A stretch of DNA of 64,000 nt, taken from NCBI GenBank assembly GCA_022661535.1, contig JAKULF010000009.1, forward strand, positions 2,294,001 through 2,358,000. The letters are read 5' to 3'. Shown one piece after another: positions 20,444 through 32,241 of this stretch (within the stretch, counting starts at the first letter, position 1; every line of letters starts with the position of its first letter). This DNA comes from Eutypa lata (taxonomy: Eukaryota > Ascomycota > Sordariomycetes > Xylariales > Diatrypaceae). The notes under the pieces are model-generated. The model worked only from the letters and a program-made list of their open reading frames with translations, did no database searches and was not told the origin of the DNA. Position numbers and translations under genes: made by a program.

Positions 20444-22776
20444 GTTTCCGGGATGGTGTCAGATGAACTATGCGTTGTGTTCCCTTGTGTTTTGTCTCTA
20501 AATGACAAAGGCATTGTTTGACCTGTCTTTGTGGAGTAAGTATATCTATGCTGGGACAACCTTGGAGTTATGTAGAGTTTGAACAAAGGCTGTCCTGGGA
20601 TAGAAAGCCCTGAATAATGGATACCTTGTGTTAGACTATTGAAGTATAGAATGGAATTACTTTGGACATGGTCACATTATTCATGATTCATAAAGACTTG
20701 TAAGGAATGTAATTGAATAATTAAACTTTTAATTATGACGACCAGGACATTGTAGAAGGTCGTAAGAATGATCTGGATTCCTATTTCAAGACAAAAATAT
20801 TGTTTTTATTCATCTTTTCACAGCAGTGGTAGAAGAACAAAGCACCCGTGAATACCGTAGTAGTGTTGGCGCCTAAGCACGGTTAGCCTTACCACCTGTG
20901 AAATGTATAGAAAGATGTAGGCGGAAGAAAAGCTGGATATTCTAGATAGTAGTTACGAAAACGAGCGTCTCAGACCATACCTCCATACCTCTGCCGTCCT
21001 GGTGCTTTCGCTGACACACCCAGCCTCATCAGAGAGAAACGAGTACAGATCGGTTTGAATCTTCTTGTTGCGGACGCGACTCAACTAACTTTTGGGTAGG
21101 CTTTCAGAACCGTTCACAGAGCCCGATGCTAACGTAGCCGAACAAAATTTTGGTCTACGGAGTTTTTCTCAATGGCGGGAGCCGCATGAATATATTGCCT
21201 TGTTAATTGTTAAGCTTGAATGCGTGAGGTACAGACCGAGTTCGAAATGAGTCAGGGTAATTAGGGGGGTACCAAGGGAAAAATCCCCGCAATGTCGAAT
21301 CTCAGTCTCAGCCTCGTAAAAACTCGGGCATACTATGAACTACACTGGTTAGCACCTTGACCTGAATAATAAAAACTGCAAGAAAATAAAATTGACATGA
21401 AAATAAAGCATACATTATGGCCCTGGTTTATAGTTTGACCGACGTATGCTGGTATGGTAAGTAGTTAGGTAATGAATGTTCGTTGCCAATGAACAGGAAA
21501 TTTTGGAAACCCGTGATGAACCTTTGCGATAGCCACTTCTAGCTGCTTCCATCGTATCAACCCAATCAAGCACCTAGCGATTGTAGCATCTTATGGTTAC
21601 AATCCGGTTCGATGTTTATAATGCTAGTTAGGCAGTCATGCTGCATTGTGGCATGGATCGATCTCAATCATAATATGGTGTCTATTAAACGGTGATCGAG
21701 ACCAAGAACTGACGAATCCAAGGCCGTCTCTACTCTCAGTTAGTTTAGTAGCAATATATTAGATGTGTTCAACCTATTCTACTTACAGTGATTTATCTGC
21801 CTTTTAATAGTCATTAATGGTATTATCTAATAGTCCAAATTACTGCTTAAAAGCTGTATAGCCTATATCAAAGCAAAGAAGATGATGTTTATACAAGCCA
21901 TATAACCAATTAGGCTGCTAGGCTACTTAAATTCATCTGTATGTAACTCCAGGCACATCTTCATTTAACTCCCTGCAGGACAAACGTATATCTTACAGCT
22001 AGTCAACTGAGATATGCTATCATACGTCATAGCGCATAACTAGAGTAAAAGTTGAATTCTCGGTGGCGGGGAACAAGATTTCTCGTCTTAGTATGTGCTC
22101 GATAATTGCCATACATAGATCAAAGTCTTATGATTCAACCCGCGACCTTCCCAGAAGCGAGATCGAGTGAACTGGATCTGCTATTTTGATATCGGCAAAT
22201 AATTTGCAAGTTTAATCACACTCTTGGAATCTAACACGATTTAGGCATCATGATATCACTTCACAAGCAGCATTCTCCATTACTGAAGGATGACAAACAG
22301 AGAATCACAACAAGGCGCTTGGTTAGACAGCAATTTCCACCCGTCAACTACCTAGAACGCGTATTCCTTTCTCATTACATCAAAACCAAGCAATTTATTA
22401 TCCTCCTACGCACTCACGAAAGCATAAAGCGTGGAATACGTTATGCAATCTAGCCCTACACCCTTCATCCCCTTCTAGGAGACCATAACACAGCACATAA
22501 ACAAAGGAATCACATGCACGATCACGCATAGTGCATATATACCCTATGTCGGGAACCATCTGTTAGGGAAAAGTCTATGGCAGTGTTCTGCTCAGAAGTA
22601 GAAGCAGCTTTGAGAAAAATGCTGCTGGAAAACAATGCACTAATGGCCTTCAACACCTATGACGCCCTTATCCTACATAATCTGGCCAAAAATACCCTTA
22701 ACTCATGCTCATGCTGAGACACCAACTCACCCCACATCCTATCGCACCTATACTCAAGATGGAGAAAAACAACTAA
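20444..22776. other. long AT-rich intergenic region
   Basis: Stop-dense on both strands with no recognisable domain, RNA gene or terminal repeats. It could be old, mutated repeat DNA, but no parent element can be named. Confidence 0.5.
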
Positions 22777-24247
22777 TCACGCCTCATCATCAACAACATC
22801 ATCATCATCATTGCCCTCCTCCTCCTCTTCCCCCCCCTTTTTACCCCCCTTCCCCTTCTTCCCACCCTTGCGACCAAGGATCAAGTCGCCCACCATCTCG
22901 AACATGCACCGCGTGATGGAGATGCCAGTCTCATCGTCATCGTCCCCGTCGAGACACACCTCCCTGAAGCGGTTGAGGAGCGTCATGCGGAGGCCGGCCA
23001 TGACTCCGGGCTTGCCGGTCTCCCAGTCGGCCAGCTCGTCGAGGCCCGCCGCCAGGAGGTGCCCGCTCATCTCCTCCATCTCGCCGCCGCGGGCGGACCG
23101 CACGTACGACCAGAGGAAGTAGGTGCCGTGGCGGAGGACGCACTCTTCGAAGATCGTGACCCGCTCTAACTATATTTCACGAAAACCATTCAAGTTAGTC
23201 ACGTATTTCCTTTCTTTCTTCCTTTATTTCTCCCCTTTTCTATCTCTACATTTCTTTCTCTCTCATACACATGGAATAAAAGAGTTTGTGAACTCTGGCC
23301 AGGAGCACAGGCCATATTTCTTTTGGAAAAGTGGAGATTCCTCACTTCAGGGGTAATGGTAGTAGTAGGTAGAACGGGTGATTGGAAGGGATGGATAGGA
23401 GAAAGAGAGAGAGAGACTTACAGCAGCCGGGTCACTCGACTCGTAAATACGGCGCTTGCGGCTGAATGCCGCACCGCAGACAGCAACGAGGTAGAAGATA
23501 AACAGGACATCCTGGGCAGGCAGCGCACGGATGTACGCGATCTGGGCTGGCCTGGCCTCGAAATTGGTGCACGGATCGCGGCCACGAATCTCCTCGGGGA
23601 AGTCCTCCTCGGGGAGCCTCCACGCGCCGGTGGTGATCAGGTCCCAGCGCTCGGGCGGCGGCGCCCCCGCCGCCTCATGGGGGCCATTGGCAGCCAAGTC
23701 GGCAACGCGGTCGCAGTGGTAGATGGCGCGCCAGAGTAGCCCCACTGCAAAGCATTGGGAGTTAGCAACCATTGCTTTCTTTCTTTATGTTGTATCTTGG
23801 CAAAGAGAGGTCTGGGAGTTGTTCCCGAACATGACATGAACCCCTTCCGGTAACTTCAAGCACTGGGCTTGGGGCTAGCTAAGGTACAAAGAGCAGAAAA
23901 GGAAAAGAAAGAAAAAATTCCAAAATTTACTTACCAAGCCTATCCTGCTGCGCTGTCGTGAGCTCCGACCGCAGCTCTAGCGGGCTCGTCATGTCTAGGA
24001 ATTCTGTGCTGTGCCGGAGTAGGTCGTCGACGCGGCGCTCGCGGCGCTCTAGCTCCGCCGCTGCCTTGAAGGTGCCGCATGACAGCACGTGGCGCGTAAT
24101 CGTCGTCGACGACATGATATATTTCCCGCATGGGGGGAGCGTGTATGCCGAGGTCTTGGCTTCGGTGATAGACCGCTCATGACTATTGATGAGCTCGTAT
24201 AGGTCCTGGAGGCTTGGGTTAGTCTGGCTAGTTACGTCGTCGGCCAT
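22777..24247 (-). CDS. hypothetical protein with charged low-complexity C-terminus
   Basis: Exons 24247..23935, 23744..23422 and 23169..22777 give 342 aa. Donors are GTAAGT twice, acceptors CAG and TAG, and frames join exactly. Not recognised. The N-terminal part (MADDVTSQTNPSLQDLYELI) is helical and polar; the central exon holds LPAQDVLFIFYLVAVCGAAF, a possible single membrane-like or buried helix. The third exon carries RVTIFEECVLRHGTYFLWSY, then a helical part, a run of Gly/Lys, and ends in Glu and Asp runs (EEEEE, DDDD). The acidic tail suggests nuclear or chromatin contact but this is weak. The start codon lies just below a CRE-like repeat. Confidence 0.75.
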
Positions 24248-24284
24248 GGAGGATAGCTTTCGCCATATTCGCGAATGAGCCACA

Positions 24285-24304
24285 TCACGTCACGTCACGT
24301 CACA
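24285..24304 (-). promoter_or_regulatory. triple CRE/ATF-like TGACGT repeat
   Basis: Four 5-bp units (TCACG x3, TCACA), which on the minus strand read as three overlapping TGACGT half-sites, 38-57 bp upstream of the ATG of the 342-aa gene. TGACGT is the half-site of bZIP factors of the ATF/CREB class. Confidence 0.55.
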
Positions 24305-26172
24305 TTGAGTCGAGTACTTCTTTCTGCGTTGTCCGTCCTTCATGTGGCGGCGAGAGAGGTGGATTCGCGTTGCCTTTTCCTGGGTTGAAAACATACCTTG
24401 TTCGTGGCCATGAATTGCTTCAATGAGGCAATATCCATGTGCTCGGCCAAGTCGAGCACCAGCTCTATCGGAAGAAGCTCCAATGACACCATTTTGAAGA
24501 TTGATGATCCGCGAAAAGAGGATGTCTGTTGAGTATGAAGGCTGGAGTGGCAATGGGAAACGAATTGATAAAAGTGGTGAGCTAGGATTATGGCAAGCGC
24601 CTGAGCACAGATAAAATGATGTTAGACTGGCGGGGGGAGGGAATGATTCTTTTATTAGTCGACAACTGACTAATGATGAATGCGGTCTGTTCTTAAGAAC
24701 GAATGGATCAAGCATATGCATACAATATGTATTTATGTCTATAGGTTCAGAGGGGGAGAGAGGTACCATTCAGTCCGCAGACCACAATACTATGACGAAG
24801 AAGGATGACTGAATAGGTGGAACCTTGATGGCACAGCGCAACAGACAATATTAATTTTTTTTTGTGTTTTGTTAGGTTACCTAAAAGACAAGACGGAAAG
24901 ATAATAGGAACGAACGAGCCATCAAGGTCATCGGATCTTTCAACAATAGTCGCTGTTTCCCATTGTACTTTTTTTCCTTCTTAGTACTGTGCCGCGCCCT
25001 ATGCGCCTCTCTGTTTCGTTTCCCATTGTTGCATCATCGAGGATGAAAATGCGTTGATGGATTAGTCCATCGCTACTGAAGTTCAGATGGACGGTCGAGT
25101 AGGATGTTGAGGTTATTACAACGCTCATACACTAGTGTAGCGGGGAACTGATATGGTGGGAGTGGACGAACCAAGTACCACGAGCGAAAGCCTCTAGGCG
25201 CAAGTTTAGATAGGGCTGGGGAGGTTTGCCCATAAAACTATTGGAAAGTATAACTGCTCTATCGATCTATGATACATGTAACTACTACCTAGGTAGGTAC
25301 TCTTTGAACAACAAAGAGGCACTGTACTTGAGTAGAAAAGCTAGGACGGTAAATCCAGAAGCAACACTGATAAAATGGGTTGAAATTCAACGAATTACTA
25401 CACGTATGTATTCCACTATTCACGCATTCAGGCTAACTCCACGTGACGAGGTATCCAAACACGAAAATGATGTTGTATGTGGCTTTGTATGACTTAGGTA
25501 TTTATAATAGGTAGTTATTCCATAAGATCTTGAATGAGTAACTAAATGTCCAGATGTATGCCATCATACAAGCAGACAATTCATTCTTAAATAGGTGCAG
25601 GTATCGACAATAGGAAACTAACGTAAGCAAACCGGGATCATCTTAAGAGGTTGACTAGGGCTGCGGGGACAATCAAGTTGTCTAGATAAAGGGGTTTGCA
25701 TCATACTTCCTCCCCTCAAATCTGCTCGCATACCTATATACCAACAACGTAGTAAATAGAAACACCCTGTGCTTTCCAACTAACATAGAGAATTGCAATT
25801 GGAGTTAGAAACGAGGCTTAATACTAGATAATATTCCACCATGTCATCCACCAAGCAAAGCTTCGTAATATAATTGCATATAATATTTGGCAGTATCATA
25901 CATAGCAGACAAATGTGCCAACCTCCTTTGACTAACAAAGTCCCGCCCGTCCGGCCATTATAATCATTAAAGCAACTAGAAGTCGCGCAGCAGCCAATAA
26001 TAATAATAATAATAATAATATGAACTCCCCAACGCCGTTGATGCAAATAACCACAGGTTCTCTTCCCATGACATTACAACCGCCCATCCATGTGACCTAG
26101 AATATCCTCCCAGACCAAGAGAAAAAGAAACAAGCTTTTTATAGCTACCAGATTTGGGTGTTTCCCCCTTAT
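24305..26172. other. intergenic with one trinucleotide repeat
   Basis: No coding gene recognised; a 159-codon frame on the minus strand (24290-24769) has promoter-like, not protein-like, composition. The (AAT)n tract is listed separately. Confidence 0.5.
25996..26020. repeat. (AAT)n microsatellite
   Basis: About eight perfect AAT units in the 3' flank of the glutaredoxin gene. Confidence 0.95.
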
Positions 26173-27065
26173 TTATATCTCTTTCGATTTGTCAACGAAT
26201 CGCTCTTTCATCGTGAACTGTTTGCCACCCCCCATGGACTTGAACTTGTCGATCAGAGTCTTCCTCGCATCGAGCTCGGCAATCTCGTCGCCACCTCCGA
26301 TGCTCTTCTTGTTAATCATAATGTTGGGTACGGTCTTGCGACCGGTCAATTCTCCCAATCTGGCTTGTATCTTCGCGCCGAGGGGGTGCTCGTCGAGTTC
26401 GACAACGTAGGGAGGTGGGTCGATGGAGTACTTCTCGAGAAGAACGCCCTTGGCACGCTTCGAGTATGGGCAGAACGATTTCGAGAAGATAATCACTAGA
26501 AAGCCAGTTAGTTTCCGAAACAAAATCAACGGGGAGGCTCGAATGCAAGCAAGACCGTACCTAGAGACTTCTTGAAAATCTCCTCCAACGTAGTATCGAG
26601 CTCCAAGTCCGCTTCGGTCGCGTCATCCTCCTCCTCGGTAGAACCGACCCTAGATTTGCCCTTCTTGTTCTGGCCTCCGGCAGCGCTTCCGACACCAACG
26701 ACCTTCTGGGGAGAATCGGGCTTTAGGGGTGCCTTCTGATTCGCGAGGTCCTTGGCTCTCTGTTCGGCAGCACGCAGTCGGTCTGTCATCTCTCTCGCCA
26801 GTTGTTCGTCGTCCTCGTCAACAGACCCGTCCCCGTCTTTATCTTTTATGAGCGGGTCGCTTGTCGAGCCTTTGCTGCCAACAACGACCTGCCCGCCGCT
26901 GTGTGGGTGGTCCATTGCATTCATCGTCTTATGGTAGAAGTCCTGGATCGTCCTCGTGTCTTGCGGGGCGCTCTGGCGCATCTTGGATGTGAAAAAGAGC
27001 ACGGTGATGACCGTGGCCAACACCGCCATCATCAGGAGGCGCATCCTCCTTGGCGAAGGCATCAT
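26173..27065 (-). CDS. membrane-anchored monothiol glutaredoxin (Grx6/Grx7-like)
   Basis: Exons 27065..26561 and 26495..26173 give 275 aa; the 66-bp intron joins KKSL|V|IIFSKSF. The first residues MMPSPRRMRLLMMAVLATVI form a cytosolic basic patch plus one transmembrane helix, a type II anchor. A long charged, disordered stalk follows (GDGSVDEDDEQLAREMTDRL, then GSTEEEDDATEADL). The C-terminal glutaredoxin domain has the monothiol-type active site C177-P-Y-S, the TVPNIMI cis-Pro loop and the GGGDEI glutathione-binding end. This layout matches yeast Grx6/Grx7 in the ER/Golgi, which reduce glutathione mixed disulfides; Grx6 can bind a Fe-S cluster. Either of the two first Mets could start. Confidence 0.9.
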
Positions 27066-30000
27066 TGTCGTAGGTGTTCGAAGCTGGTTGATGGAAGGGG
27101 AGAAATAGCAAGCTCGGATCGTTTGCGCGGAATACGAGGATGGCGCTCGTGACGTGGTTCCAGATTAGGTTAATTCTGATCTGGTTGGGGTAAAGAAGAA
27201 CAATGACCGATTATGTAAATATCTGCTCCTAAAATCCGCGCATGTGTTGTCGGAGAGCTATCTGGAAGCTGTCGCAAACTCGTGGATCGAGGATAGATTT
27301 GAAGGTGCAACAATTGAAGCAGGTAGACCCTATAGTTGGATGCGTCAAGGCACCTATAAGTAGAGAGGCGACAGAAGATATCAGGATATCGGGATCAAGA
27401 ACAGGTGGTTCAATTCGAGTGATAAATGTTAAAAGCACTGTCAAATCGGTCCCTGCAACTAGAGGTAAAAAGCAAGAATTGTGCACAGGAATGATTGATA
27501 ATCGAGAGTTAAGGCGGGGGAGTAATGGGGGTTAGCTGATTGTCTCCCTTTTAGGGCTTCTTAATAATGGTGAAGCCGATGAGAAGAGAAGAAGAAGAAG
27601 AAGAAGAAGGGAATTCCATTTATGATAATGAAATGGTAAAAAGTTTAAACAATTTGTTGGAGCTTCACGTATTTTACATGTAGGTATGTACGGTTCGGCT
27701 AGTCAGTTAAAATCATACGTATTGCGTATGTACGTAACTATGTAGACTTGAACTTAGCAGACAGTGCATGCTTCTGTGATGCTACTACGTAAGTAACTTT
27801 AGCACCTTAATAGGGTGGAGCTACTGGAACAATTGGTTCCATAACCCAAATGCGGCCAAGATAACTAGGTATCCACCTGGGCATAGATGTCTCTCCCGTC
27901 CAGAATTACCTTGCTCCTTGTAAACTCATAGCTCATAGGCCTAGCCCGTCAAGCCCCGTGATCAGCCAGGTGCGGCCAAGGAGGGCGGCAGGGAGATCAC
28001 GAACGGGACATTTTGGCCCCATACGCCGAAGGACGCCCATTGGAATCAGGCACAGAATGAATTGGACCCACAAATAAATATCGGAAAGTTGAGGCTGAAT
28101 TCGGTTAGCGCGACCCCTGCCCCGAGAGCCTGAGCCAGGGAGGGGCCGCGCCCACATGCATCATACTCTCCTTGTCTTGTTACCGTCTCAGTAGGAGGAA
28201 ACAAAGGGATCAGTTAAGACCAAACTTATAGTAGTTAGAGGTACTTCGCAGCTTTGCACTTAGGGTAAACACCATATAAACAAACCTATGTGCGGATACG
28301 TAGATAAGCCTTCATAACCGCCGCTCTACCCATGACCTGTTTCGTCTTTTCTTGAAACTAAGCTAATATGTGGGCAACGAAGATCCACGGCCTTGCTATC
28401 AGATCCTGTCGATCCTCAATGACATGGTACCTAAGCGGCAACTTGCATTTTATATGCCGCCGACCCGAAGCCTTGATAGTGATCTATTATCGCAGAAGAT
28501 GACAATTCTGAGGTTATCGCAAATAATTCACCGGGTAGCTACTAGTAGTTAATAGAAGCTTATAAATATGTCATCTACATCCTTTCCACTGATACTAGGA
28601 CGTTAGTATGAGTATACCACCGTTCTAATGAACCCTAGAACTGTTGTTCTACACATATCAAGGACTCCATGCCATTGCCTATATAGCATTATATAAGTCA
28701 TCTGGTTAGAGCTGGGCTAGTATAACAATCACTTGGCATCAGCTTGTGAAATTGTTAGAAAATTAATAAACAGAAGGCATTGACGAATTAATGAGAACTA
28801 CCCACGGCTAATTGAATAACAATATTAAAAGAAACCACTCTACTGGACTATAGGCTCCCAATTTATTACGTCATCCTAAATAAGCCTATTTTAACTACAC
28901 AGCTACGTTGGTCTTAATCCTATCCAATCAAAGCCAGTAAACATACAACGAAATTCATGCTCAATTTAGAGACAACTAGTTATTCCACGATTGTAAGCAG
29001 AAAACATCAGAGCTTATATATGAAATCCGGCATTTTGTAACACAGAAATGAGGGTGGTGTGGAAACCTTTACTGAGATGGAATAGTAGAACACGGTTTCT
29101 TCTAGCATTCTTAAGACTATCAATCATCATTGTAGTCGGATACTGGCACGCCAGCAACTCGTATGAACAATACTGAGGCTAAAGATGTCAATAAACCAGA
29201 AAATGAACAAAATACTCAGATCATATTCACATAGAATCTTATTACGGCAAACATGACCACATCTTAGTTAGCAAGTGTGTTACGATAAAAGATGTTATTA
29301 GTGAAGACCTGCACATGAAGATGTGGTAAGGGGGTCAACTTTTCGAGAATTGTATTATGACTAGCATGACTGTGCCAGTAATACTATGTTGCTCACTATC
29401 GTTACTTGGTTTCTCCTATAAATTATAATAGTTTAAGCAGTCTTTTCCTACGAGCCTTCAATAAATTTTTGGCAGGTTTGGTAATGTTTAGATACTAAGA
29501 AATGAAACCAACTTGTGAAAATTAAGTAATGTCCTGGTATACTATATAGTGAGCTGATAACTGAAGCAAGCTATTGGTATATGTTATCATACGTGCATTT
29601 GTTCTTACCAGACCTAATTTCACGTTGCCTCTTTGATAATGTCATATAAACCAATTTAATAGGTTCTTGATATATTGGTACCTTTGATGACATATATTGA
29701 TCGTAGTTTTATTTCTGCTACCTTGCACAGCGAGATAGCACGATATTTAGCATCTCACTTATCGTGATATACTTATGATTTACCGGTCAAGGCTATCTTA
29801 ATTTAGTGAAATGTAGTGGGATAGTAGCACGAACCATTTCAGTTATTAAATAATAGAAACGATTCAAGTTTAGGTAGGAAGTGACGATAGTAAATCGTGA
29901 TATTGGCCGATAAAATCATTTTGTTGTCAATGGACATAGTAAGGCGTATATATACATTAAGATTTAAGATGAAGCTACTTCCTAATCATGTATGCAGTAT

Positions 30001-30458
30001 ACCAAAGGGATTATGGGGGTTGCGCAATTATTATAAATATAACTTTCTTTCACTTTCAAGTGGCTCATACCTTAATGGATTGCATTATGCAAGGAATGAG
30101 GCGGAGCCGAATTCGATTCGGTTATCGGTCATATTAGGTAGGTATATCTAATAAAGGCAGGTGGGCGAGTAGCTGAGTAAGGCCTCGGTGTTATTCTGCC
30201 TCTATAATCCCACGCGCCAAGCCAATCAACAAGCCATGATGGTGTCAGCTTCCGCTTTCTTGATGGTCTAGATCTCAGCCCTAAGTCTTAGTACCGCTTT
30301 CACAAAACTATGCGAAATTGGGGGTATGCTCACCACACTGTAACGTACGATCCGAAAATGGCCGTTGCCCATAAAAGCGATCGAAGACCCGGATATCTGT
30401 TTGGGTTAAAGATCTTCATACCGTCTCCCCCGTCAGCCTTTTCATAGACTACATAAAG
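27066..30458. other. long AT-rich intergenic region
   Basis: 3.4 kb with no gene recognised. From about 28.5 to 30.2 kb the sequence is especially AT-rich and stop-dense, as in mutated repeat DNA. A GAA microsatellite lies at the left. An ATAAAAG at 30371-30377 is 82-88 bp before the GH5 ATG and may be its TATA element. Confidence 0.5.
27581..27609. repeat. (GAA)n microsatellite
   Basis: GAGAAGAGAAGAAG-type purine tract with about seven GAA units. Confidence 0.9.
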
Positions 30459-31778
30459 ATGAAGCATTCCACCTTCCTCGCTCTCGTGGCTAGCGCCGCG
30501 ACTGGCGTCCTCGCTTGGCTGCCGACAGACCGCGACCTAGCGGCCTTCAACCGCACCATCGCCGATGGCAACGGCAAACGCGTGCCATCTATGCCGTCCA
30601 GCAAGATCCGGGGCGTCAACCTGGGCGGGTGGCTCGTCTCGGAGCCGTGGATGATGAGTACTGAGTGGAACACCATGGGCTGTTCTGGGCAGTGCTCTGA
30701 GTTCGACTGCGTATCAGCGCTCGGCCAAGCGACGGCGGACGCCAACTTCAACGCCCACTACGCGCGTTGGATCACGGCGGACGACGTGCAGCGCATCCAC
30801 GACGCCGGGCTGAACACGATACGCATCCCGATCGGGTACTGGAGCTTCCGCGACGTGGTCGACTCCAGCGAGCACTTCCCGCAAATGGACCTGAAGTACC
30901 TCGACGCGGTGATCCAGAAAGCCGCCGACCTCGGCATGTTCGTCGTCATGGACCTGCACGGCGCTCCGGGGTCGCAGAAGACGCTGGACGCCTTCACGGG
31001 CCAGTGCCTGCCCACCGAGTACCTGCCGGGCTTCTTCCAGCAGTGGAACTACGACCGCGCGAAGCGGTGGCTGGCGTGGATGACCAACCGCATCCACACC
31101 ACGCCGGCGTACAACAAGGCCGTCGGCATCATCGAGGTCGTCAACGAGCCCCAGACGTCGCGCGACGCCGGCGGGATGCCGCAGGAGGAGAAGGACACCC
31201 TGACGCAGGTCTACTACCCGCAGGCGCTGGCGGCGGTTCGGGATGCCGAGAACGCTCTCGGCATTGCCGAGGGCGATCGCTTGCACGTCCAGTTCATGGA
31301 CGAGCAGTGGGGCGCCGGGAACCCGAAGTCGAACCTCCCAGGCGACGGCCGCCTCGCCTTCGATGACCACAACTATGTCGGCGGGGCGGTCGCGGTCCTC
31401 CACCCGGACGCCAAGCAGGCGGATTACATGTGGTACACGTGCTACGACGACAACCGGATGACGGACGGCGATACGCCCAAGATCGTGCAGGAGTTTAGTC
31501 TCACGGTATTGGGGGATTTGGAATGGAACAGCGAGTTCGATCCCTTCCAGGACAAGAACGTCGACTTCTACAAGCAGTGGTGGATTGCCCAGCAGAGGCT
31601 GTATGAGCAGACTGATGGCTGGATCTTTTGGACTTGGAAGAACGAGTTGAACAACCCCCGCTGGGATTACAGCTACCTCGTTTATCTAGGCTGGGTGGCG
31701 AATACGGCCCAGGGGTTGGATGATAGTGTTCGCCATGATGTCTGTCTAGATTATTTCGGCACCTCAGATGGAAGATAG
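30459..31778 (+). CDS. secreted GH5 beta-glucanase (exo-1,3 or endo-1,6 type)
   Basis: Intronless, 439 aa, GC-rich coding sequence between AT-rich flanks. Signal peptide MKHSTFLALVASAATGVLA. Family 5 marks: IRGVNLGGWLVSEPWM (N-terminal strand), LNTIRIPIGYW, VVMDLHGAPGSQ, the acid/base in VVNEP (Glu230), FDDHNY, and the nucleophile in KIVQEFS (Glu345). The insert GCSGQCSEFDCVSALGQ with conserved cysteines suggests the subfamily of fungal endo-beta-1,6-glucanases rather than classic exo-beta-1,3-glucanases, but this is from memory of the family and not certain. It acts outside the cell on wall glucans, in remodelling, feeding or mycoparasitism. Confidence 0.92.
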   Translation: MKHSTFLALVASAATGVLAWLPTDRDLAAFNRTIADGNGKRVPSMPSSKIRGVNLGGWLVSEPWMMSTEWNTMGCSGQCSEFDCVSALGQATADANFNAHYARWITADDVQRIHDAGLNTIRIPIGYWSFRDVVDSSEHFPQMDLKYLDAVIQKAADLGMFVVMDLHGAPGSQKTLDAFTGQCLPTEYLPGFFQQWNYDRAKRWLAWMTNRIHTTPAYNKAVGIIEVVNEPQTSRDAGGMPQEEKDTLTQVYYPQALAAVRDAENALGIAEGDRLHVQFMDEQWGAGNPKSNLPGDGRLAFDDHNYVGGAVAVLHPDAKQADYMWYTCYDDNRMTDGDTPKIVQEFSLTVLGDLEWNSEFDPFQDKNVDFYKQWWIAQQRLYEQTDGWIFWTWKNELNNPRWDYSYLVYLGWVANTAQGLDDSVRHDVCLDYFGTSDGR

Positions 31779-32241
31779 TTTGGAAATCTGTTGTAGATAT
31801 AGGTAGATGTAGGTAATGATACATGTTTATCCATTGTCTTTCAGAGTTCGGTTGCATGTAGCACGACAAAGCACATGAAAAGTCTAGGCGATGTCAACAT
31901 AATAAGCGAGTAGCTCTGCTCATACCATCCCCGCGTCGTCTGACTTCAGCAAGCCATATGCAATTACCCAGAAAGCTATGAATGACACGTCCTACATATA
32001 TGGTTGACTGTTTCTCATAGGAGAGGGACATTTTGGACCCCTAGACATACGACGGCACACTCAAGATGGACTTATTAGTCTTATAGAGCGCGAGATTACA
32101 TGGGCAAGGACACTGCTTTTCGGGCTACCGCTTCTCCTTGAGTATGCGAGTGTGTTAATTATGTACTCTTTACCTAACATATCACGGAAACAAAATCTGC
32201 AAACCTATCTGAGCATTTTGTGTTGTTGTCTAATAATACCC
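31779..32241. other. intergenic spacer before pseudogene
   Basis: No coding signal found; the missing FAD-binding N-terminus of the pseudogene should have been here but cannot be read. Confidence 0.45.

Noticed and set aside
24290..24769. 159-codon minus-strand frame upstream of the 342-aa gene
   Set aside because: No domain, Ser/Leu/Pro-biased random-like composition, and it overlaps the CRE-like promoter repeat.
27933..28157. 74-codon minus-strand frame with WVQFILCLIPMGVLRR, resembling a transporter piece
   Set aside because: Too short, no neighbouring pieces in other frames could be joined to it; not enough to call a pseudogene.
28004..32050. Similar words GGGACATTTTGG at about 28004 and 32027
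   Set aside because: Match is only about 12 bp plus a few scattered bases; no longer repeat around it.
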